64,000 nt of DNA from Sinorhizobium numidicum (GCF_029892045.1 NZ_CP120368.1:556001-620000), one strand, 5' to 3'. Numbered from the stretch's first letter, positions 8,312-18,178 are shown. The notes: generated by a model not told the origin, from the sequence alone. Made by a program: numbers and translations.

Positions 8312-11300
8312 CTACTCCGCCGCCGCTCTTCCTGCCGCGGCGAGCTGGGTCAGCCAGGCGCGCATGGCTGCCGGGCGCACCGGCTTGTGCTGCAAGGCGA
8401 CACCGTCGCGCTCGGCGGCGGCGCGAACTTCTGGCGAGCGGTCGGCGGTCACCATCAGGGCGGGAATGCTTTCCTTCCAAAGGGCGCGGATAGAGGCGAT
8501 GGCTTCGATGCCGCTGCCATCACCGAGATGGTAATCGGCGATGATCGCGTCGGGCCGCTTCTTCAGCGCCTCGGGGCCTGTTTCTGAGCAGGCGGCAAGC
8601 GACTCGGCAGTGGTCACGGCACAGCCCCAGCCGCCGAGAAGCAGCGCCATGCCTTCGAGGATTTTCTGTTCGTTGTCGATGCAGACGACGTTCAGTCCGG
8701 CAAGCGCATCGCTGGTCCTTGCCACCATGGCAGGCTGTGGCTTCGCGCGTTCGCCGGCGCTGGCATCAAGCGGTACGGTGACCTTGAAGCCCGTTCCCTT
8801 TCCCGGCGTCGACTGCAGGGCAACGGGATGGTTGAGCACGTGCGAGATGCGATCGACGATAGACAAACCGAGGCCGAGGCCGGAGGCCGTGCGCGCGCCT
8901 TCGTCGAGGCGGGCGAATTCCTTGAAGACCGTGCGGAATTTCGACGGCGGGATGCCGATACCGGAATCGAGCACCTCGATCGTCGCGATCTGCCCATGTC
9001 GACGCACGCCGACCAGCACCTTGCCGCTGGGCGTGTATTTGACGGCGTTCGAGACTAGGTTCTGGACGACGCGCCGCAAGAGGTTCGGGTCGCTGCGCAC
9101 GGTGAGTGACGTCGGCATGACAACGAGCTCGATGTCCTTCGCGCGCGCCATCGGCGCGAAATCCGTCTCGATGCGTCGCAGCAGGTCGTTGAGCGGCACC
9201 GATTGCAGGCGCGGTTTCATGGCACCGGTATCGAGCCGCGAAATATCGAGCACGGCGCCGAGAATGGCCTCCACCGATTCCAGCGAGGAATCGATGTTAT
9301 GCACCAGCGCGCTGTTGTCGGAGCCGCCCAGCCGCTCGACGAGCGACGAGGAATAAAGCCGCGCTGCGTTCAAGGGCTGCAGGATGTCGTGGCCGGCCGC
9401 TGCGAAGAAGCGCGTCTTGCCGATATTCGCCTCTTCAGCCACGGCACGCGCCTCGGCCAGTTCGCGATTGACCCGCGTCAGTTCACCGGTGCGTTCGGCA
9501 ACACGCATCTCCAGCGTCTCGTTCGCCTGCTTCAGCGCCATGTCGGCGGCAACGCGCTGGGTAATATCGGTGTAGGTCGTGACGATGCCCTTGTCCGGCA
9601 TTGCATTTGTTCTGACTTCGATGATGCGTGTGCCGCTGGCGAGTTCGAGCAGGAACGGCTTGTCGAGCGTCAGGAAATTGGCGATCAGCGTCTTTTCCTC
9701 GTCCTTGCGAATATCGCCCCGCCGGGCGAGCGTGGCGACGATGTCGGCAAGCGGGAAACCGACCTGACCCGCCGTCTCCGGCAGATCGAGCAGTTGCCGG
9801 AAACGGCGGTTCCAGATGATCAGGTTGTTGGCGTTGTCGAAGACGGCGATGCCCTGGTCCATTTGCGAGAGCGCCGTTTGCAGCATGTCCTGATTGTACT
9901 GCAATGCTTCGCTCGCCTGGTCGAGCAGCCAGGCCGTGTCAGAGGAAGCGTCGTCCATTCGCTGCAGCACCAGTGAAAGGACGAGGCGGGCCGATGATGA
10001 GCCGATGGCGCTACCGAGCAATTGTTCCGAGAAATGCACGAGGGCCATGTCGGCGGACGCGTTTTCGTCCAGCCAGCGACCGGTCTGCTGCTCGTAGGTA
10101 TGAAACGAGCGCTGCATGCGCTCCTCGCCCATGTAGCGGCCGATCGTGGTCTTGAGGTCGCGGACCGTAACCTTCGTCTTGCGGCCGCGGAAAGTTCGTT
10201 CCGTCCGTGAACGACGGGTGATGAAGACGCCGGCCTGAAAACGCTCCAGGGGTTTTGGTGTCCGGGTCAGTGATCCGAGAATGTAGGTCGTGACATTGAC
10301 GAAGAGACTGAGAGCCGTGGCGTTTACCAGCGGATCGGCATCGGGGCCCGAGAAGAGATCGGTGAACGGCAGGAGAAAGCTCAAAATCGCCGTCGCGACA
10401 TGGGAGTTGTCGGGGCCGCCGAGGCTTGGCAGGAACAAAAGGTAAGCCCAGACGAGAAAGCCGCAGACCATGCCGGTGATCGCGCCTCGGGCATTGGCCT
10501 GGTGCCATACCAGTCCGCCGAGAAAGGCCGGTGCCATTTGCGCGATGGCTACAAAGGAGAGCAGTCCCAGCGAAGCGAGGCCGGCGCTGATATCGGCGGA
10601 GCGATAATAGCCGTAACCAAGAAGCAGGACCGCGAAGATCGCCGTGCGGCGGATGTTGAGCAGCGTGCCTGCCATGTTTTCCTGAAGCGCGCCACGCGTA
10701 CCGAGTCTTCGCCGCAGAAACACCGGCATGACGATGTCGTTGGAAATCATGATAGACAGCGCCACCGAGGCGACGATGACCATTGCGGTCGCGGCCGAAA
10801 ACCCTCCGATGAAGGTGAACAGCGTGAGCACCGGCACATCGCCTGCAAGCGGCAACGCCAGAAGGTAAAGATCGGCATTGCCAGACCCCGCAAACGAGAG
10901 GATGCCGGCGACTGCGATCGGCAGGACAAAGATGTTTATCGCGATAAGGTAGAGCGGAAAGAGAATGCCCGCAGTGCGCAATTCGGTTTCGGTGCGGTTT
11001 TCGACGACGGTGACATGGAACTGTCTCGGAAGCATGATGATGCCGAACGCCGACGTTACGATCAGCACCACCCAACGCGCGAGCGGCGTCTGGTATTCCA
11101 GTGCCGAGAGGACCTGAGGGCTCTGTTGGGCTTGTGCCCAGAGATTGGCGGGTCCGTCGAACAGCACGAAAATGATGTAGAGGCCGGCGGTGAGGATGGC
11201 TATCAGCTTCACCACCGATTCCATGGCGATCGCGAGGATGAGCCCGTCCTGATGCTCGGTGGCGTCCGTGTGACGCGTGCCGAACACGATCGCGAAGCAG

Positions 11301-11818
11301 GCCAGGAAGAGCGTCACCAGCAGCGGCAGGTCTATGAAGTTTTGTCCCGACCCGATCCCGTAATCGCTCGTATTGACCATCGCGGCGACCGAACTCGAAA
11401 CCGCCTTGAGCTGAAGCGCGATATAGGGAATGGCGCCGACAAGCGAAATCAGCGCCACGATTGCGGCGACCGCGGGATTTTTGCCATAGCGGGCGGCGAT
11501 GAAGTCGGCGACCGATGTGAGTTTCTCTGCCTTCGCAAGTCTGATGACGCGGCGGATCAGCGGCATGCCGAGCGTGAACATGAGGATCGGGCCGATGTAG
11601 ATCCCGGTGAACTCGAGCCCGCGTTCCGCAGCAAGGCCGACGCCGCCAAAATAGGTCCAGGAAGTGCAGTAGATCGCGAGGCTGAGCGCATAGACGAGCG
11701 GCCGGCCCTTGCTGGCGATATTGCTTTTTCTGGCTCGCCGGTCGCCATAGCTTGCGACTGCGAAAAGCAGCAGCAGATAGGCGAAGGCCGAGGCGAAAAT
11801 GACAGAACCCGAAAGCAT
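8312..11818 (-). CDS. Hybrid sensor histidine kinase with sodium/solute symporter domain, CrbS-like
   Basis: A 1168-residue membrane sensor. Residues 1 to about 500 form a transporter-like (SLC5/SSS) domain of about 13 spans, including YCTSWTYFGGVGLAAERG and LTSVADFIAARYGKNP. A PAS region follows at about 650-760, ending in TTYTDITQR. The HisKA box has H810 (AAGHDILQPLNAARL), then a HATPase domain with N box (NLVSNAVKYTPSG) and G boxes (DSGIGIP, GLGLGLSI). A C-terminal receiver domain carries phosphoacceptor D1095 (IIADYHLGDG). The transporter fused to a kinase is the hallmark of CbrA/CrbS sensors. The partner is probably the convergent LuxR regulator at 7438. Confidence 0.9.
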   Translation of the reverse strand: MLSGSVIFASAFAYLLLLFAVASYGDRRARKSNIASKGRPLVYALSLAIYCTSWTYFGGVGLAAERGLEFTGIYIGPILMFTLGMPLIRRVIRLAKAEKLTSVADFIAARYGKNPAVAAIVALISLVGAIPYIALQLKAVSSSVAAMVNTSDYGIGSGQNFIDLPLLVTLFLACFAIVFGTRHTDATEHQDGLILAIAMESVVKLIAILTAGLYIIFVLFDGPANLWAQAQQSPQVLSALEYQTPLARWVVLIVTSAFGIIMLPRQFHVTVVENRTETELRTAGILFPLYLIAINIFVLPIAVAGILSFAGSGNADLYLLALPLAGDVPVLTLFTFIGGFSAATAMVIVASVALSIMISNDIVMPVFLRRRLGTRGALQENMAGTLLNIRRTAIFAVLLLGYGYYRSADISAGLASLGLLSFVAIAQMAPAFLGGLVWHQANARGAITGMVCGFLVWAYLLFLPSLGGPDNSHVATAILSFLLPFTDLFSGPDADPLVNATALSLFVNVTTYILGSLTRTPKPLERFQAGVFITRRSRTERTFRGRKTKVTVRDLKTTIGRYMGEERMQRSFHTYEQQTGRWLDENASADMALVHFSEQLLGSAIGSSSARLVLSLVLQRMDDASSDTAWLLDQASEALQYNQDMLQTALSQMDQGIAVFDNANNLIIWNRRFRQLLDLPETAGQVGFPLADIVATLARRGDIRKDEEKTLIANFLTLDKPFLLELASGTRIIEVRTNAMPDKGIVTTYTDITQRVAADMALKQANETLEMRVAERTGELTRVNRELAEARAVAEEANIGKTRFFAAAGHDILQPLNAARLYSSSLVERLGGSDNSALVHNIDSSLESVEAILGAVLDISRLDTGAMKPRLQSVPLNDLLRRIETDFAPMARAKDIELVVMPTSLTVRSDPNLLRRVVQNLVSNAVKYTPSGKVLVGVRRHGQIATIEVLDSGIGIPPSKFRTVFKEFARLDEGARTASGLGLGLSIVDRISHVLNHPVALQSTPGKGTGFKVTVPLDASAGERAKPQPAMVARTSDALAGLNVVCIDNEQKILEGMALLLGGWGCAVTTAESLAACSETGPEALKKRPDAIIADYHLGDGSGIEAIASIRALWKESIPALMVTADRSPEVRAAAERDGVALQHKPVRPAAMRAWLTQLAAAGRAAAE

Positions 11819-12096
11819 GCCTCACTCCTTCGGAAGCAGCATAGGGCAAGTCCGTCGGGTTGAGAATTGGCTGGCCGTCAGTCTTAAGTCCAAGATAGAT
11901 CATCTCCATTGCTCGGCGCTTGCCCTCCTGTCTTGCGCCTCTATCTGCACCTGGGGCGGTCGGTTGGATGCAATGTGGTCAAACGCAAAGAGCGGTTCCA
12001 TCGCATCGACCTTTGATCTAGATTCCGACCATTGGTTGCAGCGCCGGGGACAGGCGTCGGCGATCGTTGGTAAAGGGGAACCATACGGAGAGACGC

Positions 12097-12519
12097 ATGC
12101 TGAACGAATTCAAGGAGTTTATTGCCCGCGGCAATGTCATGGATCTTGCAGTGGGCGTCATCATCGGTGCCGCTTTCAGCAAGATCGTCGACTCGGTCGT
12201 TAACGACTTGGTCATGCCGATCGTCGGCGCGCTCACCGGCGGCGGCTTCGATTTCTCCAATTATTTCCTGCCGCTTTCCGGAAATGTCAATGCGCCGACG
12301 CTTGCGGCAGCCCGCCAGCAGGGCGCGGTCTTTGCCTACGGCAACTTCATCACCGTGCTCATCAACTTCCTGATCCTCGCCTGGATCATCTTCCTGTTGA
12401 TCAAGCTCGTAAATCGTGTTCGCGCATCGGTCGAAAGGGAGAAGGCACCGGCCGCACCACCGCCGCAGGATATTCAGTTGCTGTCGGAGATTCGCGATCT
12501 GCTGAAACAGCGCGCATGA
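12097..12519 (+). CDS. mscL: Large-conductance mechanosensitive channel
   Basis: A 140-residue protein with the MscL architecture: the N-terminal segment [26 protein letters not shown] (helix S1 and first span), a periplasmic loop, a second span ([23 protein letters not shown]) and a cytoplasmic C-terminal helix ([11 protein letters not shown]). It opens under membrane tension and protects against hypo-osmotic shock. The ATG at 12097 follows TACGGAGAG and gives the family length; ten extra in-frame codons upstream are not part of the family. It stands alone. Confidence 0.96.
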   Translation: MLNEFKEFIARGNVMDLAVGVIIGAAFSKIVDSVVNDLVMPIVGALTGGGFDFSNYFLPLSGNVNAPTLAAARQQGAVFAYGNFITVLINFLILAWIIFLLIKLVNRVRASVEREKAPAAPPPQDIQLLSEIRDLLKQRA

Positions 12520-12643
12520 CGGCGGTGCTCTCGGTCGCGGCCTGCGTTAGCGCGCTGCGAAATCATCACAGAAATCGATAAACCGGTCAGATAAAATCGC
12601 GTGATCGTCGGCGGGAAAGCGTCTAGAAGCGATGGCCAGTCCG

Positions 12644-12743
12644 CTGCAGGATTCCTTAAATCGGTTCCGGTTTAAGGAATCCTGCAGCAATTCAACGCGT
12701 TACGGCGACCGTTGCGCGTCTGATTGGACGCGCGTCGCTGTAG
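12644..12743. repeat. RIME1 element
   Basis: Two adjacent palindromes typical of the rhizobial RIME1 repeat. The first, 12644-12687, has arms beginning CTGCAGGATTCCTTAAA and its complement. The second, about 12699-12743, pairs TTACGGCGACC... with ...GTCGCTGTAG and has an inner hairpin GCGCGTC/GACGCGC. The right end reaches the AGGAG ribosome site of the aminotransferase gene at 12755, so the element forms the 5' leader of that gene. Confidence 0.8.
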
Positions 12744-12754
12744 GAGCCCCGCCG

Positions 12755-13920
12755 ATGACGATCATCACCAGTCTCAGCCCTCGCGCAGTTACGGCGCCCG
12801 AAAGCGGCATCGTCGAAGTCGTAAACTACGCGCGGGGCCGTGACGGCCTGATTCCGCTTTGGGTTGGTGAAGGCGACCTCCCGACGCCGGAGTTCATCAG
12901 CCGGGCGGCGGCAGAAGCAGTCGTGGCCGGCGAGACGTTCTACACATGGCAGCGCGGTATTCCGCCGCTGCGCGAAGCGCTGGTGCGTTATTATCAGCGC
13001 CGCTTCCAGAAGACGCTGTCACCTGAGAATTTCTATGTCACCGGCTCGGGCATGCAAGCCATCAAGTTGGCAATCGAGGCGGTCACTTCGCCCGGCGACG
13101 AGATGGTATTGTTGACTCCGGCCTGGCCGAATTTTGCTGCCGCCGCGGAGCTATCGGGCGCCCGTCCCATCGCGGTGCCGCTGCGCTTCGAGAATGGCAA
13201 GTGGCAGCTCGATCTCGACCGGCTCGAAGCCGCTATCAACGAGAAGACGCGCGCATTGTTCATCAACACGCCGTCCAATCCGACCGGGTGGACGGCGACG
13301 CATAACGATCTCAAGGCCATTCTATCGCTGGCGCGCAAGCATGGTCTCTGGATCATCGCCGATGAGATCTATGCGCTTTATTATTACGGTGGCGGTCGGG
13401 CGCCGTCCTTCCTCGATATCATGGACGAGGACGATCGGAGCCTCTTCGTCAATTCCTTCTCCAAGAACTGGTCGATGACCGGCTGGCGCGTCGGGTGGAT
13501 CGTTGCGCCGCCGGCGATGGGGCAGGTGCTCGAGAATCTGATTCAGTATTCAACCTCCGGCGTTGCGCAATTCATGCAGCGCGGCGCGGTCATCGCCCTC
13601 GACGAGGGTGACGGCTTTGTCGACGAGAACATCGCCAAGGCCGCCCGCAGCCGCGATCTGCTCTGCGATGCCTGATCGCCACAAATCGCGTGGAAACCCT
13701 GAAGCCCGATGGCGCGCTCTACGCCTTCCTCAAGATCGACGGCGTGACGGATTCGCGCCAAGCCGCCATCGACATCGTCGATAAGACCGGCGTCGGACTG
13801 GCGCCCGGAACGGCCTTCGGCGAGGGTGGCGCGCTCTTCATGCGCGCCTGTTTCCTGCGCGATCCGGCCCAGATCGCCGAAGCCGCCGACCGGCTTCGAA
13901 GCTATATTCTCAGCCGCTGA
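12755..13920 (+). pseudogene. Class I/II aminotransferase, frameshifted
   Basis: The first frame, 12755-13675, starts at an ATG after TAGGAG and encodes a fold-type I PLP aminotransferase: NTPSNPTGW, IIADEIYALYYY, PLP lysine K237 (SFSKNWSMTGWRVGW). It stops abruptly after SRDLLCDA. The missing end continues in the -1 frame (LIATNRVETLKPDGALYAFLKIDGV to RLRSYILSR, stop 13918-13920). Loss of one base near 13672, between GATGC and CTGATC, explains both. Joined, the protein would be about 388 residues, normal for the family. Either the gene is inactivated or there is a sequencing error. The substrate is unknown. Confidence 0.8.
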
Positions 13921-14109
13921 CGATCGAACACCGTCGCCGCCTTTCGGCTTGTCGGATGAGATCTCTAAAATTCTACCGAATGGCGAGGGCGAGGCTTAAC
14001 CACTCTACCGAGAATAAGCTGCAACGGCCGGCGCGAGAGCCCTGATTTACCGATTCTGAAAGCACCGCTCGGCTTTTCTGTTCCCATGTTTCATGGGACG
14101 GAAAAGCAA

Positions 14110-15138
14110 ATGACCGTATTGGTGACAGGCGGAGCGGGCTACATTGGCAGCCACATGGTATGGTCGTTGCTCGACGCCGGCGAAGCCGTGGTGGTGCTCG
14201 ATAGTCTGGCGACGGGTTTCCGCTGGGCAATCGCGCCAGAAGCGCGCTTCTATTTTGGCCATGTCGGCGACAGGGCGCTGCTTGCGCGGATATTCGCGGA
14301 AAACGACATCGATTCGGTCATCCACTTTGCCGGATCTGCCATCGTGTCGGCGTCGGTCGCCGATCCGCTCGCCTATTATGAGAACAACACGGCGAATACG
14401 CGCACGCTCATCGCGGCGACGATAGACGCCGGTGTCTGCAACTTTGTCTTCTCGTCGACCGCCGCCGTTTATGGCACCCAAGACACGCCCGACCCGGTCA
14501 AGGAAACGGCGACCTTGCGTCCGGAAAGCCCCTATGGTCGCTCCAAGCTGATGTCGGAGATGATGCTGCAGGATGCGGCAGCAGCCCAAGACTTCCGCTA
14601 CGTGGCGCTCCGCTACTTCAACGTGGCGGGGGCCGATCCGCTTGGCCGCGCCGGCCAATCGACTGCCGGTGCCACCCACCTTATCAAGGTCGCGTGCGAA
14701 GCTGCTCTTGGCAAGCGCCGCAACGTCGATGTTTTCGGCACCGACTATCCGACGGCGGACGGTACCGGTATTCGCGACTATATCCATGTCAGCGATCTGG
14801 TCGCCGCACACCGCAATGCGCTCGGCTATCTCAGAAGCGGCGGCGAGCCGTTAGTCACCAATTGTGGCTACGGCGAAGGCTTCTCGGTGCTTCAGGTCCT
14901 CGATACGGTGCGACAGATTTCCGGTCGTGATTTCCGTATCGACTATGCGCCTCGACGCCCGGGCGATGCCGCGCAGGTCGTCGCCGACCCGTCGGTCGCG
15001 CGAATGAAGCTGGACTGGGTTCCGACCCACGCGAGCCTCGAACACATCATTCAGAGCGCCTATGACTGGGAGGATCACCTTAGCCGCAAGAATAGTTTCG
15101 ACCGCGGTGAGGACGAATGGCTGGTCGCTAGCGGCTGA
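14110..15138 (+). CDS. galE: UDP-glucose 4-epimerase
   Basis: A 342-residue extended short-chain dehydrogenase. Signatures are TGGAGYIGSH for NAD binding, FSSTAAVYG with the catalytic serine/threonine, SPYGRSK with the Tyr-x3-Lys pair, and LRYFNVAGAD, which is typical of GalE. It interconverts UDP-glucose and UDP-galactose and so feeds surface-polysaccharide synthesis. The ATG at 14110 follows GGACGGAAAAG; an ATG eight codons earlier at 14086 is possible but adds residues not seen in the family. Its 3' end faces chorismate mutase with about 30 bp between. Confidence 0.9.
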   Translation: MTVLVTGGAGYIGSHMVWSLLDAGEAVVVLDSLATGFRWAIAPEARFYFGHVGDRALLARIFAENDIDSVIHFAGSAIVSASVADPLAYYENNTANTRTLIAATIDAGVCNFVFSSTAAVYGTQDTPDPVKETATLRPESPYGRSKLMSEMMLQDAAAAQDFRYVALRYFNVAGADPLGRAGQSTAGATHLIKVACEAALGKRRNVDVFGTDYPTADGTGIRDYIHVSDLVAAHRNALGYLRSGGEPLVTNCGYGEGFSVLQVLDTVRQISGRDFRIDYAPRRPGDAAQVVADPSVARMKLDWVPTHASLEHIIQSAYDWEDHLSRKNSFDRGEDEWLVASG

Positions 15139-15169
15139 CGCCTGCTCCCCGCGCGCCTTGCCTGGCGGA

Positions 15170-15475
15170 CTACTGCAGATCTTCGCCGAGCAGCTTCCGC
15201 TCATGCGCGATGGCGTGATCGATCAGCTGCGTCCACAGATGCTCGTAGAAGCTCGGCTGAAGGCCAAGCTCGATCGCGTTCCTGCGCGCGTTTTCCCGCA
15301 CCTCGGCAACGCGTGCCGGAACATCGGCCTTCAGTTTCAACGGGCGCTTTATTTCGGCGGCACGGTCAATATAGCCCCAGCGCTCCGCAAACAACGTCAT
15401 CAGGGCGCGGTCGAGCCGATCGATCTCGGCGCGCACATCCGCCATCGTCTCGCATTCCGCAGGGGTCTTTTGCAT
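15170..15475 (-). CDS. Chorismate mutase, AroQ class
   Basis: A 101-residue all-helical protein matching monofunctional AroQ mutases: EIDRLDRALMTLFAERW, then AAEIK, then VAEVRENARRNAIELGL and the last helix FYEHLWTQLIDHAIAHE. It converts chorismate to prephenate for phenylalanine and tyrosine synthesis; a PchB-like lyase cannot be excluded from sequence alone. AAGGAG seven bases upstream supports the ATG at 15475 rather than the longer open frame from 15532. Confidence 0.88.
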   Translation of the reverse strand: MQKTPAECETMADVRAEIDRLDRALMTLFAERWGYIDRAAEIKRPLKLKADVPARVAEVRENARRNAIELGLQPSFYEHLWTQLIDHAIAHERKLLGEDLQ

Positions 15476-15655
15476 TATCCGGCTCCTTGAGGGCGGCAGC
15501 CGCCCCAGGTTCTTCGGCCGAACTGCTAGCAAAGCGAAGCGCGGCTGAGAAGGGGCAAACCGCCGCAGGCGCGGCGTAGTCTCTGCGGCGTGCTACCGCG
15601 CTCGCCGTCTTCTCACCGCGTCGCCCTCACACGCCTTGAGTCCCTCGAGCCGACC

Positions 15656-15769
15656 CTAACTGCCAAGGACAAGTTTGATCGCCAGGCCGACGATGCTCAC
15701 CACGGCAACGCCGGCGAGCCAGAGGCCGACGAACCAGAGCAGCTTTCGGCCGGCACCGTCCGCACGCAT
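15656..15769 (-). CDS. DUF2474 small membrane peptide of the bd oxidase operon
   Basis: A 37-residue peptide. It has a basic N-terminus (MRADGAGRKLLWF) and one hydrophobic span (VGLWLAGVAVVSIVGLAIK). Its ATG overlaps the cydB stop by one base (TGATG), so the two are translationally coupled. Very short single-span peptides at the end of cydAB/cioAB operons (CydX-like, DUF2474) associate with and stabilise cytochrome bd oxidases. The position and shape agree with that role. Confidence 0.8.
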   Translation of the reverse strand: MRADGAGRKLLWFVGLWLAGVAVVSIVGLAIKLVLGS

Positions 15770-16773
15770 CAATGGTAGCCCTCCTCCGGATCGACCTTGC
15801 CGCGGAACACCCAGTAGGCATAGCCCGTATAGGCGAGAATGATAGGCACCAGCACGAGCGCGCCGGCGAGCAGGAAGGCAAGGCTTTCGTCGGGAGCGGC
15901 AGCATCCCAGATGGTGAGCGACGCCGGCACCATGTAGGGATAGAAGCTGATGCCGATGCCGATATAGCCCAGCACGAAAAGGCCGAGCGCGGCGATGAAG
16001 GGCTGCACGTCACGACGGTCGCGAATGCCCTTGAGAAGCAGGTAGACGCAGCCGAGCACCAGCAGCGGCACGATCACGCTGAAGATCGCGGTCGGCCAGC
16101 CGAACCAGCGCTCAAGGTAGACCGGCTCGAGAAACGGCGTCCACAGGCTGACGATGCCCATGGCCGCGACCGTCGCGAAGCAGCATCTGACTGCGAGGCG
16201 GCGTGCGCGTTCCGCGAGATCGCCGTGGGTCTTCATCACCAGCCAGGTCGCGCCAAGCAGCCCATAGCCGACCACGATCGCGATGCCCGTCACGATGGAA
16301 AACGGCGTCAGCCAGTCCCACCAGCCGCCGGCATAGGCCCGGTCTTCGACCGGAATGCCCTGCACGAGCGCGCCGAGCGCCAGGCCTTGCGCGAAGGCTG
16401 CCAACGTCGAACCGGCGGCAAAGGCCCAGTTCCACAGGAATTCGCCGCGCCTCGTGCGCCAGCGGTATTCGAACGCCACGCCCCGGAAAATGAGGCCGAT
16501 GAGCATGGCTATGATCGGTGCGTAGAGCGCGGGCAGCACCGTCGCATAGGCGAGGGGGAACACGGCCATGAGGCCGCCGCCGCCGAGCACGAGCCAGGTC
16601 TCGTTGCCGTCCCAGACGGGCGCCACGGAATTCATCATGACGTCGCGATCGTGTTTTTCAGGGAAAAGAGGAAAGAGAATGCCGACGCCGAGGTCGAAGC
16701 CATCGAGGATCACATAGGCGAGAACCGCAAAGGCGATGATCGCGGCCCAGATCAGCGGCAGATCAAAGGTCAT
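15769..16773 (-). CDS. cydB: Cytochrome bd-type quinol oxidase subunit II
   Basis: A 334-residue membrane protein with the CydB pattern: FDLPLIWAAIIAFAVLAYVILDGFDLGVG at the start, then SVAPVWDGNETWLVLGGGGLMAVFP, then about eight spans. It is the second subunit of the terminal oxidase that passes electrons from quinol to oxygen. Two ATGs are possible, 16785 and 16773; GGAG six bases before 16773 favours the second, overlapping the end of cydA by 11 bp. It is followed directly by the DUF2474 peptide gene. Confidence 0.93.
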   Translation of the reverse strand: MTFDLPLIWAAIIAFAVLAYVILDGFDLGVGILFPLFPEKHDRDVMMNSVAPVWDGNETWLVLGGGGLMAVFPLAYATVLPALYAPIIAMLIGLIFRGVAFEYRWRTRRGEFLWNWAFAAGSTLAAFAQGLALGALVQGIPVEDRAYAGGWWDWLTPFSIVTGIAIVVGYGLLGATWLVMKTHGDLAERARRLAVRCCFATVAAMGIVSLWTPFLEPVYLERWFGWPTAIFSVIVPLLVLGCVYLLLKGIRDRRDVQPFIAALGLFVLGYIGIGISFYPYMVPASLTIWDAAAPDESLAFLLAGALVLVPIILAYTGYAYWVFRGKVDPEEGYH

Positions 16774-18178
16774 GGTGATCTCCATGCAGTTTGGTGTGTG
16801 CCGGACCCGGCGTGATGCCGGCAGTGCGCAGCGGTCCCTCTTCGAGCTCGGGCATCGGGTCGCGGGGCAGGCGGCCCATCAGCCGCAGAATGTAGAAGGT
16901 GCCGGCCCCGAAGACGAGAAAGTAGACGATGATGAAGGCGACGAGCGAGAATCCGACAGCCGGTGCTTCGATCGGCGAGATCGAGTTGGCGGTCAGCAAC
17001 TGACCGTAGATCGTATAGGGCTGTCGGCCGACTTCGGTGGTAATCCAACCAGAAAGCACCGCAACGAAGCCGGCGGGACCCATCAATACCGCGGTGCGGT
17101 GAAGCCAGGCATTGGTGTCGAGCGTACGGCGATACCGGCACCAGAGGCTCCAAATCCCGATGCCGAGCATGGCAAAGCCAATCGCGACCATGACACGGAA
17201 AGACCAGAAGATGATGCTGACCGGAGGATGCAGCTCGTCAGGAATCGTATCCAGGCCGGCGAGCGGCGCATTGAGATCGTGTTTCAGGATGAGGCTCGAC
17301 AGCTTCGGGATTTCGACCGCGTATTCGATGCGCTTCTCGGCGGGGTTCGGAACGCCGAAGAGGATGAGCGGCGCTCCGCCCTCGTGACTTTGATAGTGTC
17401 CTTCCATCGCCATGACCTTCGCCGGTTGGTGCTCCAGCGTGTTCAGCCCATGCAGATCGCCGGCGAAGATCTGGATCGGCGCGACGATTGCCGCCATCCA
17501 CATCGCCATCGAGAACATCGTGTGCGCCCGGCGCGGGGCGGTCTTGCGCAGGAGGTGCCACGCCCCGCAAGCGCCGACAACGAATGCAGTGGTCAGATAG
17601 GCGGCGAGCACCATATGCGTGAGCCGGTAGGGAAAGGAGGGATTGAAGATGATTGCTGACCAGTCGGCCGGGATGAACTGACCTGCTTCATTGATCGAGA
17701 AGCCGGCCGGCGTTTGCATCCAGGAATTGGCGGCGAGAATCCAGGTGGCCGAAATCAGTGTGCCGAGGGCAACCATGGCAGTCGCGAGAAAATGCAGCCT
17801 CGGCCCGACCCGGTTCATGCCGAACAGCATGATGCCGAGAAAGCCCGCCTCGAGGAAGAAGGCCGTCAGCACCTCGTAGCCCATCAGCGGCCCGATGACC
17901 GGCCCCGCCTTGTCGGAGAACACGCTCCAGTTGGTGCCGAACTGATAGGACATGACGATGCCGGAAACGACGCCCATCCCGAAGGCGACGGCGAAGATCG
18001 TCTTCCAGAAGTTGAAAAGCTCCAGATAGACCTCGTCCTTCTTCCAGAGCCAGAGCGCTTCGAGGACGGTGAGATAGCTTGCGAGTCCGATGGAAAAGGC
18101 GGGAAAGATGATGTGAAACGAGACCGTGAAGGCGAACTGAATGCGCGCAAGCACCGTGGCATCAAAGGCTTCAAACAC
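16763..18178 (-). CDS. cydA: Cytochrome bd-type quinol oxidase subunit I
   Basis: A 471-residue protein with the CydA signatures: ARIQFAFTVSFHIIFPAFSIG including a haem-ligand His, FGMGVVSGIVMSYQFGTNW, WILAANSWMQTPAGF, and TEVGRQPYTIYG near the C-terminus. The region between the sixth and seventh spans (Q-loop) is short, which is typical of the cyanide-insensitive CioA branch found in Pseudomonas and rhizobia. It should form a bd oxidase with cydB for microaerobic or stress respiration. It is the first gene of the cydA-cydB-DUF2474 operon. Confidence 0.93.
   Translation of the reverse strand: MFEAFDATVLARIQFAFTVSFHIIFPAFSIGLASYLTVLEALWLWKKDEVYLELFNFWKTIFAVAFGMGVVSGIVMSYQFGTNWSVFSDKAGPVIGPLMGYEVLTAFFLEAGFLGIMLFGMNRVGPRLHFLATAMVALGTLISATWILAANSWMQTPAGFSINEAGQFIPADWSAIIFNPSFPYRLTHMVLAAYLTTAFVVGACGAWHLLRKTAPRRAHTMFSMAMWMAAIVAPIQIFAGDLHGLNTLEHQPAKVMAMEGHYQSHEGGAPLILFGVPNPAEKRIEYAVEIPKLSSLILKHDLNAPLAGLDTIPDELHPPVSIIFWSFRVMVAIGFAMLGIGIWSLWCRYRRTLDTNAWLHRTAVLMGPAGFVAVLSGWITTEVGRQPYTIYGQLLTANSISPIEAPAVGFSLVAFIIVYFLVFGAGTFYILRLMGRLPRDPMPELEEGPLRTAGITPGPAHTKLHGDHHDL

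Noticed and set aside
10011..11909. 632-codon and 487-codon frames (the second at 10400-11863) overlapping the sensor kinase
   Set aside because: The kinase frame contains the transporter, HisKA, ATPase and receiver motifs; the other frames are Arg- or Glu/Asp-rich shadows.
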